Below, in pieces: positions 36,345 to 48,100 of a stretch of DNA of 64,000 nucleotides. Under the pieces are notes generated by a model. It had not been told where the DNA came from and did no database searches. It was given only the letters and a program-made list of their open reading frames with translations. The stretch spans positions 236,923-300,922 of the forward strand of contig NW_019091384.1 in NCBI RefSeq assembly GCF_001949145.1. The letters run 5' to 3'. Source of the DNA: Acanthaster planci (Eukaryota > Echinodermata > Asteroidea > Valvatida > Acanthasteridae). Both the position numbers and the translations under genes were made by a program. The first letter of the stretch is position 1; the number at the start of each line of letters is the position of its first letter.

Positions 36345-36565
36345 AGCTGAATCAATTCAAATAATTCACTCTTTGAATATTCGACCTTCAATTCAATCGA
36401 ATATGCGAATATTCGGTCTTACTGACAGGCAGGTTGTTGATGATTAAACCATACACATGTACAATGTACAAAATCAGTGACAATAATGCACACTTGAACA
36501 TTATAATCAATATAATAGCTTTTCATGTCTTAGAGTATCTCTAGCCACGATTTTACCAGTATTGC
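36345..36565 (-). mobile_element. fragment of the same hAT family, inverted
   Basis: Reverse-complement match to the right part of 8942-9383: GAATATTCGG, GTTGTTGATGATT, AAACCATA, AATGCACAC, ACATTATAATCA and GAGTATCTC.AGCCA.GATTT. The other end is not clear. Confidence 0.65.
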
Positions 36566-36894
36566 ACATATTGCATATATACATGTACATGTACTTGTAT
36601 ACAAATATATATAAAAATACATGTTTTACAATAGAAAAGACAATACATGTACATGTACCATACAGTGCTCAGGCACTATGAATACATGGCTTTATTGTTC
36701 TCTGTATGAGTAACAATGGAAGTAACCTAGCCAGAAGTAGTAATTTGTAGTGCTAGGTCCTTCAGGCTCAGGCTATTACTTAGTATTTTGTAGTACTGAG
36801 TACTGTGAGCCAAACAATATGCTTGGCTTTTAGGGTGAAAGAGGTCATTTTGGAAAAATTACATCAGAAATGAAACGAGAGTCAAGATTTTTGT

Positions 36895-37010
36895 AAGGCG
36901 GTATTTACTGCGGTACTGCTGTTTTTTTTTAGTGGCACCACACTAGTTACCCGAAAGGGCTTAATGCTGGTACCGCTAAAATACAGCGGTACCGCAGTAA
37001 ATACCGCCTT
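36895..37010. mobile_element. 116-bp MITE
   Basis: AAGGCGGTATTTACTGCGGT...GCTGT and its inverse ACAGCGGTACCGCAGTAAAT...ACCGCCTT; arms 28 bp with one mismatch. Confidence 0.8.
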
Positions 37011-40000
37011 CTGTAATTATGAAACGTTCCCTTATAGGTACATGTACATGTACATCAACATATCCTTTTGCAAGTAAGCGATCACCAGCCACTCAAGAAA
37101 GCTGACACAAATAAAGGCCAGATTCTTTCAACACTGCAATTTAGTTCATCAGAAAAAAGGGGCAGGATACATGTACTCATGTGTGTTTAGCCATTGATGT
37201 TCATCATGTGCAGCTCTTTTAGGCAGATCCTGTGCGCAGACCTGTACGGTGTATTTTACCCCTATTTTTACTTTACCCACTATAAAACATTTTTCGGCCT
37301 TAAACTGAGAACCTACGTGTACTTGCTCTGAAAATGATTTGATAGACCATCATTGAAGACTTTGTTTTATTATTTTTCTTTTATAGTGATTTCATGCAGT
37401 TACATATTGTGTGAAAAAAATGCTACAAACAATTAGGCAATTGCTATGCAAAAGAAATATTGCATGGCAGTTTTTGCTCTGCAGATATTTTGAGGAAATC
37501 AAACACTTGATGTGGAAGAAAACTAGCTTCTACACTGTACATGTATGGTAGTACATACATCCCGTACAGTTTGTCAAGGGATGGTGTCAGGGAGGAGAAG
37601 AAGACTCTTGACACTATCGTACGGTATTTTCTCTGTACAATTTCTCCAAGCCATGGGAATGAACCTGTACATACATGTACAGCAAAAATCTAATGGGGAA
37701 AATCGAAAACAAGACCATACATGATGTAAGTCCAAACTACATGTACATGTAGCTCCTTGGGAGTGAATTCGTGCAGACATATTGGGATTGACAAAGTACC
37801 AGTCCGGTAGGGCCTACATGTACAAACACGGCACTGTACAACGTATGCATGTATATGTGGGCAGTTACAAGTGGGCCTCCTATTAATCTGGATTCCAAAC
37901 AAGTCCGAGAGTAAAAATATTATTGCACTCATCCATGTTCTTCCTCCAATAACTGCACCTTATGTTCAGTGTGTACATGTACATGTACATGTGTAGAAGC
38001 CTTATTGGAGTACCTGGTATTTTCTGTGAATTTGTTGTTTTTATATGTTTTGTAGGTTCTTAATTTTTCCAAAATTTTTAAAAGATCACATACAAGCCAT
38101 TTATGTTTTATACATGTACATGTACAGTATATTGTACAAAAGTTTGTAGATTTTAAGTGTCATTTCCCTCCTTTTTCTGTACACTATTTTCTGATCTACC
38201 GGTACAGTACAGTACACTGTACATGTACGGGTACATGTAGGTACATGTACCAGTATTTCTTAAAAGAATTGTCTAAATGCCGAATTAAACTTTTTTCTTT
38301 TGTACTGCCTAAAATGTTCACAAGTTTTCGTGGAAGGGATGGTGTGTGTACATGCAAAACATGACAAACAAGAAACTAACATCAGAAGTTGAAATCAAAA
38401 CTGAATAGTTTAAACACTTACCGGTACATGTATTTATGAATATTACTCAAGAATGAGTCCACTTTAGATTGGCAGCTGGGACAGGTGCACCTGATTATTT
38501 TTCCATCATTATTTTAAAGATTTTTTTCCTTTGTGTCATTCTTCGTGAGGATGATTCATAATTCATTGACTGATACCGGTACCTTAGTAATAAGCACATG
38601 CAGGGGACTGAGTTGCCTGTTAAGCTGATTGACAGATTGAGCATGACCCTAAACTTTACAAGTCTGTCAACCGTTAATAATTTGATGAGACATAACAGTA
38701 ATGACACTATGGAAAGAATACCTTTGAGCGTGAAAGATGAAAAGGTCTGACCCATGACCTTTTCAGTGGCCCTGTCAACTCTTTTAGTTGTCCTTTGGCA
38801 AATTTCTGAGTACTTTCTAGGGAGTGGGTACCATGGTGACTTGGCAAATCTAGCACCAGTCCTGCATTGTGGGCTACCAGCTTGCCGCCCACTGTATTTG
38901 CACACCAGATAAGTGGATGACAGACTGTGACATCAAACCCAAGCAGCCAATAGTGAGCCTCGCTATTATTATCAGTCTGTTTGCCATTGGATTGTCACTG
39001 CGGATTTTAATAAAGTCAAGCATGTGTTTAGCCTTGAACGGTTGATTTTCATAGAACTATGACAGCAGTGGTGGTGGAAAACTGTCTTGCCCCTCATTGC
39101 ACCATTTCTTGGTTTCCTTCTAAACCAAAGTCGAGCTTGTTTAAAGGTATGTACACTCGTCATGCTGTGATTTTGACTTTTCCATGGTTTATAGAGTAGG
39201 CCCTAATTCATGTTCCCCGGAGTGGACTTTGCATATATGGTACCTAGACGTAACGTATTTCAGAAGTTCTTTACATGTTTGAGATGTTTCTTTGGGTTGA
39301 TCTTTTAATCAAAGTGTTTTCCAACATTAAGGGTTCTTCTTGCCGTCCTCAAAATTTGGAGGCATTTACAGAGTACGTGTAGGCTTTTATTCTTTTAAAT
39401 GGTGCAAGGAAAAATGTTCTACAACTACCGCACGTGTAGCTTTATGGTACTTGATGTACATGTACAGTACATGTACCAGTATGGTTACATGTACATGTAT
39501 CTGATTCATGTCGACGTTTTGAAAAAGCCGTTGGGATTGGACTTGAAATTGATTACTAATAATTAATGCGTGGCCAAGACCGTGAAGTCTACAAGTACAT
39601 TTGTAATTCAAATTACCCTTTCAGTTGTCGATTACTTACTGTTGATCATAGTTCTACATGTACCGGTAGCATGATTTTATGGTCCACTGTTCACGTACCG
39701 GTGTTTGTGTACCAGTACATGTACATATGTACACATATACATGTATGTGCATTGCACTTTTTGGGAATTCTAAAAACAGAATTTCACATTAATTGGTTTC
39801 CTAGATTCTAAAAAACTTTAACACTTACATGTTTAAGAATAACAGTGTACATTGTACATTGTACATGTACATGTACCGGTACATACCGGTAATAATGAAT
39901 TTGAGGATTTGTTACATGTAGTTATCTACAAAATATAAGATCCTAAACATGACAGTTCTACCGTAGAAATGTGCATGTACATGAACATGTACATGTATCT

Positions 40001-40410
40001 TTCATGGCTAATGTACCGATACATGTAATATCCTTGGTGTTGGATTTACAACACCCAGGATACACCCCTGACAGCATTGGATAAACTGCCCGTTAAATTC
40101 CACTGTTTGTTCATTGGCACCAACTCTAACCCTTGGAACCCTCTTGAACTTGTCTTCTTTCCTGAAACCAAGGAAATGCAACCCTTGCATTGTTTACTCG
40201 CCAAGGGCTACAGTGACGTCAAAGTAGAAGCTTGTACATTGTATAACCCACATGATCATGGCCCACATTTCCTGTGCTCATGATGCTGAGCACAGATGAC
40301 ATGTACATGTATGCAATGATTAACTTCTTATCTTGGTGATAAGATGCCTCATTAAATTTTCCTTTTGAAACTCTTGACAGTTTACCCCCAGAAATTGTCA
40401 TGCCCTTTAA

Positions 40411-40673
40411 TGAGAAATGGGTTTGCGAGTACACCATGGAATCCATCTCTTTTGGGCGAGGTGCATGTGGTTCTTACAAGAACCAGCGAGTGTTCACTCG
40501 ACGTTTTCAGCCAGTATGCTCTGGCCGTCGTCTGGACTCTCCACTCTCCAGAGGACGGCCAGAGGACGGCCAGAGCACAATGGCTAATTAAGGCTCACCG
40601 GTTCTATTAAGAACCATGCACACCTTACCCAAAAGAGCTTGATTCCACGGTGTACCCGCAAACCCATTTCTCA
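40411..40673. mobile_element. 263-bp double-hairpin element
   Basis: Arms of about 100 bp are inverted copies (TGAGAAATGGGTTTGCG... and inverse). Each arm has its own inner palindrome, GGTTCTTACAAGAACC at left and GGTTCTATTAAGAACC at right, and the centre has repeated GGACGGCCAGA words. Confidence 0.78.
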
Positions 40674-41237
40674 CGTCTCTTCCACCATGCAAAGCTTCAA
40701 ATATTATTCATTCTCATTCGCTTTCTTCAGTGTGTACATGTACAAAGTACAACACTAGCCTACATGTACATGTAGTACAGGTGTACATGTACGTAATTTT
40801 TGTGTACTGTGTAAAGTTTGTGTACTTTTACCACTTGATATTTTTCTCTTGTTCCATTTGCTGCACGTGCGTGTACTTGTGCCAATATGTGACTGCCAAA
40901 AATACTTTTTGTGCTATCATGTATTAGAAATAGATTAATCTAATTTGTTCTATTTCCAATGTAGTTATATTGGGTTGGGGTTAATTGATTTGGAGATTTA
41001 CACCCCACACTACATGCATGGGACTCCAAATTTACCGTTATTTGTTACTAAATTTGCTGTTTTAACATGTTTAAGTTTTGCGTGCATGGTGCAATGAGTG
41101 TGGCCTGTCCCTACTGACGTGTACAATCGTACACAGTGTATAGCACTTTTCAGTCAGTTTGACAAATTACACATGTACCAGTATTGTACTGTAACTTGTT
41201 AATATGTACATGTACTAGTACATGTGCATGTTGTTAA

Positions 41238-41385
41238 CCCTCCTTTTTGCTGTTACCATTCAGAAACAGTCAAAAATTACTTCCACTTGATTTCCCCCAG
41301 TACACAGACACATACTGTATAGGAAATTTGACTGGTTTTGACTGATAGGACAACTGTGTCAAGAATGTGTCTTTGCTTAGGAGGG
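41238..41385. mobile_element. piggyBac-like MITE (148 bp)
   Basis: TTAA at 41234-41237 and 41386-41389 flank ends CCCTCCT...GAGGG. TTAA targets and CCCT ends fit piggyBac. No coding content. Confidence 0.62.
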
Positions 41386-41987
41386 TTAATTAAATACAAA
41401 TGTAGTGCACATGTAGATGTACCGGTAAACCTGTTATGCGCATACATGTATACAGATTATGTATCTACCGGTAATTGTATCACTTGGGCCTGATGTACAT
41501 GTACATGGTACGTGTACTACACGGTATACATGTACATTATGTAAACAGGCCTAAATGTGTAAATGTTGTATCTGTACATGTACAGTGTAAGGAGAATGCT
41601 CTGGACATGTATCATGTACATGTACAAAGTACTTTGTAAATTCACAGTACCTCATGTGTACTGTGTACAAGTATTTGCCCAGATTTTTATACCCGGTAAA
41701 GTCTCTCGCTCTCTCATAACTTTTGAAGTTGGCCTCCAACCAAATGTCCCTGTTCAGTGAGTTTTTATCCTTGACTCAAATCACTGACACAGTTATGGTC
41801 ATGACTGTAATACACATGTGGACCCTAGCACTACATGTATATATATGTTTATCACTTCCCTGGTTGGGCCTCTATGCATGTATGGAAATGGCATCCTTCA
41901 TTACAGTCATCCCATTCAAGCGTGACTTCCTTTTGATTGGTCCGTATACACTCTCCTTTTTTTTTTCTCTCCCTTCCCTTTTACCAG

Positions 41988-42183
41988 ATGTCTGGCGATG
42001 TGATAGGTTTGTCGAGGGACACAGAGTGTGTTCAGATGCGTGAGATCAGTGGACGGAGCGGCATGATGCAGCGACAGAGACAACAGCAATGGCAGCAGCA
42101 GCAACAACAATCGCAGGGTCCTCTCAGTCCCGTAGGGGGTGTGCAGCGACTTGGGAGTACCATCTCAACCAGGTCCATCAAAG
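41988..42183 (+). CDS. FRMD8: FRMD8 coding exon 1 (Gln-rich N-terminus)
   Basis: The ATG is the first base triplet after acceptor CCTTTTACCAG, so a non-coding exon must lie upstream. Starts MSGDVIGLSRDTECVQMREI. Residues 28-43 are Gln-rich with a Trp inside, coded by mixed CAG/CAA. Ends STRSIK plus G|GTATGT (phase 1). The N-tail is longer than the human one, which is Ser-rich rather than Gln-rich. Confidence 0.88.
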
Positions 42184-45100
42184 GTATGTGTACATGTACA
42201 GCAATTGCATCTTTACAACGAGAATCAGTGAAAATGCTGAAACTCTTCTGGAACTTGGTACCATGCATACTTATAAAAAAGTCTGTTGACTTGAGTTTTT
42301 GCAAGGAGAGGATTATCCGGACTTCAGTTGTTTGGCTGTCTCATTCTATTCATACAGTGTCTCCTGATGTTGCTATAATGGGATATAAAACCAGTCTGGC
42401 AGAACATGAATAAAGGTGCTTTCGTGGATTATCATTGTGTCACTGAACTAGGTACATGAACATGATGAATTCGAATCTAAAGCATACTGTCAGTCACACA
42501 AAATGAAACCGAGTACTGTGTATCCAATGTATACAGTAAATGTGCCCATGGAAGTGTGGTAAAATCCACTGAACATTACTGAATTAAATGTCTTTGAAAC
42601 AGTGTCACACGTGAACATGTATGTTTACATGTACGGTATGTGTCCATAACATACATTCACTCTATCAATTCTTCAATCCTTCAATGATATTTCACACACC
42701 TAAGGAATTAGAGTTATTGTTACCGGTATGGCCTTCATACATACATGTACTAGCAAAGATGAACGCTAATGACTTGATCTACACTTACTTACATGTACGG
42801 TACATGTACAGTTAGTACATGGAGTACCAGCTTACATGTACCTAAAAATGTCTCCAGTACTGTTTTCCAGACAAGAGTTACAACCTTGTGTAGACCTTGC
42901 AGTCCCTACAAGGTTCGCATTCATGCAGCTCTTGTTCACGAGTCCACACTTCCTTGTACATGTCCTCGTACTGGGTACATGGTACATGTACATGCAGGAG
43001 GTTGTCATAGTTACATGTACATGTACCATACACTGTATGTACAATTTAAAAATCTGTGTTGTATCATTGTATATCACACTGGTAGAAAATTATGTGTACA
43101 CTATGTATGTAGCAGGAAGGAAGCCGCTTCCACATGTACGCGCAAAGGTGTGCGGTGTCTTTGGAGGAAATACAGAAATAAACTGTTGTCACAAATATCT
43201 ACAATGTACATGTACCAATATACATGTGCAAGGCGATGCTTCAAACATATTACATTTTGAAGTTTTTTGTTTTACCCATGTATGGGCTGCACCACTGCAG
43301 GCATAGTGTAGATGTGTTATACAATATATACAATGTACGTGTATAAATGTACATTGTTTACATGTACACGGCCATCGTCATGCAGACTGCCTGAATCAGC
43401 TGTGTGTGTCCTTGAATCTGTTTACCTTTGCTCTTTCCACGAATTATCCTGTAAACACCACTATTCAAATTGCATGTGGATGAAATGTTTTCTGAGAAAA
43501 TAAGCGTCTGTGTATAACTTCAAATGAGATTGTCAGCCAAACCTGCTGTCGTAAGTACACTGTTCCGGGGGGTACATGTATGTACAGTGACTTCACTATA
43601 TCTGCTTGTTGGACTTTTATTCAATGGTTTTACTCGAGGACTTGTTGTTCAGAGTGATATAATACAAAATCCGGTTGGACAGGACACAGTGAAACATAAT
43701 AGGGTTTGACGTCAAAGGTTCTTGTAAATGGGAACAGTTGTTGAAAGGTGTTGAGCATGTTGAATGGAAAGCTACATGCACGTGTATCCGTGTACATGTA
43801 CAGTATTTGTACAATGTACTGTACATGTAAGCTGTTTGTACTGGTACATGTACTTTGTGTGTGTATTCTGTATGTACATGTGTACATGTTCATGTATGTG
43901 TTTTGAGACCATTCCTGACGGAAGAAACTATATGTGTTGGATGGTCACTTGGTAGATTGGTTTGTCCATTTCAAACTCTGTTTGCAGCATTAGTCAGTAG
44001 CGTTGGACATGTACATGTAGGGCCGCATGCGAATTACCGGTAGCTTTGTCTGCAGTCTGGCAGTGGTATCCCTAACCCAAGAATAAACACATCGACATGT
44101 ACAAGTGCATTAGTACACTCGAAGGCTGCAATCTGACCTTCTTAGGAACATTATTCTCGGACCTTTTAGTAATTATTATCATCTTTGAATCTGATTTATT
44201 TTATATTTCTGGTAATGACACCAAGGACTCGATTTTTTGACACCTCAAAAGTGCCCTAGGCACTGTAGCTTGCAAGCCTGAAGAAACCTGTAGAGAGGAG
44301 ACAGTGAGCAGTTTTAGAGGTGGGAGGAAAACCCCAGAGGAATATTCTTGGTAAAACCAACGGAATCAGATAGGGACTGAAAACCCAATCCACATGTGGA
44401 CCGGGCCGGAATTCGAACCTGGGCCGCAGTGGTGGAAGGCAAGGAAAGAACCACTGCGCCGACCTGACTCCCTTTAAAAATTGAGAACTGACGAGTAACC
44501 ACATGAACACCTGGCCTGCTTCTTTGTATTTAGACATTTTAGGGGCTTTCAAATCCCCTCTCCAAACGTTATGTAGGAGCAATCCTTAAGATGGCATTGG
44601 GATGTTGAAGGATTTTAGAGGATTATACATGTACATGTAGGTTTAATGTTGAATCGCTGAACTTAATGAACGTTTTGGGTTTATGTTGAACATTTTCGAT
44701 AAATTTGTTTTCTCCATTCACACGGTAACCAATACATGTACATGTACCCTACCCCAGTTGTCACGATCCCCTGGATTTTTATGCATTTATTTTCTATGTA
44801 ATGATGCCTATAATTTAAGAATGGTGTTCCATCAGGTGCTGTCACTATTCAGTCAAGTTACTCTCAAACTGAATACAGCCCAGCACTGTCCTGCAGATGT
44901 TTTTTTTTATTACATACATGTATATTGCATTGAGTTTGTATGAATACTACAGGTTAAATAGTGTGAAGCTTTTTTATAACTTTACATGGAAGAGTTGTCT
45001 GTAGTTTTGCCCATCCAAGAAACTGTTGAGATCACAAAAAGTAAATACATGTACATTGTACATGTAAGTGAACCTGATACCGTAACTTTTTAATGTACTG

Positions 45101-48100
45101 GTACAACCTAAACTTTGTCAGAAAGTTATGCCATACAATTTGTTAAATTTACATTACAGTTGGTGATTTGAGATACATGTACATACATGTTATCAAAGTT
45201 TAGTTTTGTTGTATTTGGATTGGATTTAGTATGTTTTGTTGGATTTAGATACTGTACATGTAGAACCACAAAGGTCATTGGGCATATTGGATTGATCCAG
45301 GGTTTTGATCAGATTTAGATAAGATACATATACATGTATTTATCTGTCTGATCAGAAGGACCTTACTACATATACATGTACATACATGTACCTCAATCTG
45401 GTGTACATCTTTATTGTGGATGAACTAAAAATGTTTGGTTCCATTGCAGGAAAATTCATGTTGAAACCAGCAAATTAGTGCTTGTCCTTTGTTGCTATTC
45501 ACCTGTCATGGCTCAGAAAAACGGTAACAGGAACCAAGTCAGCTATTTTAAAATGAAAGTACTGCACTGGCCCGACAATGAACAGGCCCAGTGATCTATG
45601 AAGTGTGTTATTTCATACAAAGCTGTGAGTTCAAGGGAATTTTTAGATGTTGCTCCACTTTCAGTGAAAGAAAAATTGTGCGGTTACCTGTACCTGTATG
45701 TGAAGTTCATTGTTGGCCTATTTAAAGTTTGACATTTTATTTCTTGGAATATAAATGTACACCACTATACCTTCAGTTCTCCCTTACATTTCCACTCAGC
45801 TGTTGATGTCTGTGTGTTCCTGAAAGATGGTACGGGCCACGAATTCTTCCTGGAAAATGCCCTGGTGGAGACGGCAGGTGACATCATGAAACGGATGCAG
45901 GAGCATCTTGGGTTACCAGAGGTGGCCAGCGAGGTCTTCTTCCTCTGGATCACATCTCCGCTCCTGCGTAAGTTGACTCCTCTCCTCCCCCCCCTTCCCC
46001 GAAGCCCCACATGTGTACCGGTATGTTTGGCTCTCTCATTGTAACATGCTCAATACGGGTACATTTTGAGCTTTGCGAGGAACTACGCTAACCTTGGAAA
46101 GCTTTCATTTCTAAAAGATAAACTCAAATCACACTTTCAGAAAAAGAGCCTTAAACTTGACTCTTTCTTTCAAAATGTTGCCTCTTTTTATTGAAATCTG
46201 TTTTTTCTATTTCTATTGCCTCTTGACAGCTTGGGACTTTCTCTTCAGCAATCTTACATAATTTTGTGATTTTGCCAATTTCTATATATGTGATGAATAT
46301 GTTTGAAATGAAAAAAAAAACCTGAAAAATGTCCAAGGACATCAACATGCAAATACATGTAGGCCATTGTCCCTGATGGCCTTCATAGAAGTACATGTAT
46401 CATTGATTTAAGCTCTGGCATGATTGAATTATGGGCACAGTAAGGAGCCATTGGTCCCCATCAATTGCTTGGTTGGCACTGATGTGTCCTTATTAACTTG
46501 GCGCCAGAGCAGTAGGGCATTTAGCCCTTCTGCCTAAATTGAATCAAGCAGTGTAATATAACAAAACTCCCTGGTGTTCAGTTGAAACCTTGGAAAATGC
46601 AGGAAATCTTTATGAAGATTTCTTGAAAACCTTTTTCGGTAGTCAAGTGTGAAATCAATGGATAAGCTAACAAAATTATGTGGAACTGGCAGGAAATGAT
46701 AAATCAGCATGAATTGAACAAAATACATGTACATCGATTGCTGACTTTCATTTTCCTGTAGTGTTTTCATCAGTATGTGCTCTTTTCCTCATGCACCGTC
46801 TATCCAATGTACTGGTGTACGGACATGTTATATGCATACATGTACATTGTACATGTATGTACCGGTCCACTTCATGTACATGTACGTATGTACATTTATG
46901 TATACTCTTTGCAGCATGTACATGCTTGACACATGTAATGTTTGGCTGTATGACTCATATTATGACATTCCATTGTTTATAAGTAATGTCTGAATGGCTG
47001 CATTTATGTTCACACACTATGTGGGAATTAAAGGGGCACATTTTTAAAGTAATGACATTGAAAAGGAACGAGTTTGGGGTGATTTATTGAGTTGGGCTCC
47101 TGTCCCATCATCTTATAATAAGAGGAAGAGAAAAGAACTACTTAAAAGCCGTGAACAAAAAATCTGTCGCAAAAATGGGCTTTGTTTTTTGTTGTACATG
47201 TACACTGTAAGTGAAATTTGCAGGTACAAACTCAAATCATGTCATAAAATGCAAAAGTCAGTGGTGCATGCAGTGTACAAACATGTACATACATTGGATA
47301 CCAAGTAAAATTCAGTACATGTACAGTACAGTAGGCTCACCTCAACCCCACGTATGTACATTGTAGCTTCACTGGCATACGTGTACATGTACTAGGGTGA
47401 ATAACGACCTTAAGCTCAGCGTCTTGAAGTGTAAATTTGTTTCATTGTTTGTTACGACAGTTTATATGAAAGTGCATGTTACTGTGATTCTCTGACCTGT
47501 CGGTACAGGTACATGTACCGGTATATTATGCACAGGTACATGTACTGTACATGTTCGCCCATACATACAGGCCTACCGCTCCATTGTAAAAGTTTCTGTG
47601 TACCAGTTACATATACATTACATGTACCTATGTGCAGTGTATATATGTACATGTACACATGTACTTTATTTACAAGAGATGTGTAGGGGCTTGTACACTA
47701 CCGGTACATGTAATATACTGTAGTATGGGACATGCATTGGTACACTGCACATGTACATACAGTACAAACATGAACCAGTACCACCGTGATCCCTGAGTCT
47801 TTAGAGCCCATGCGGTACATGTAGGTACATGTATAACCAGTCATGTACATGTACACATGTACCTGAGACAGATTCATATTGCACCAGGTGCTAAAGTGTG
47901 CAAAATTATAAGTTCACATACATGTATTCGTAGGATGAATGATTCATGTGTGAATATAGAGTGCTTTATACTGCACATGATGATGTTTGGTATCTACATG
48001 TGCATGAGCACATACAGTACCGGTACNNNNNNNNNNNNNNNNNNNNNNNNNNNNNNNNNNNNNNNNNNNNNNNNNNNNNNNNNNNNNNNNNNNNNNNNNN

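Larger units (their letters stand above)
34604..41987. other. FRMD8 5' intron or upstream region, no coding exon seen
   Basis: TACATGTA/TACCGGTA-rich; contains the inverted-repeat elements listed. The largest open frame (38495-38905, minus) has no recognisable content. Confidence 0.6.

Noticed and set aside
38495-38905. 136-codon minus-strand frame
   Set aside because: No recognisable domain, no supporting splice sites or neighbours, and composition like the surrounding non-coding DNA.
42032-42304. Minus-strand frame opposite FRMD8 exon 1 with a Cys run
   Set aside because: It is the antisense reading of the CAG/CAA stretch.
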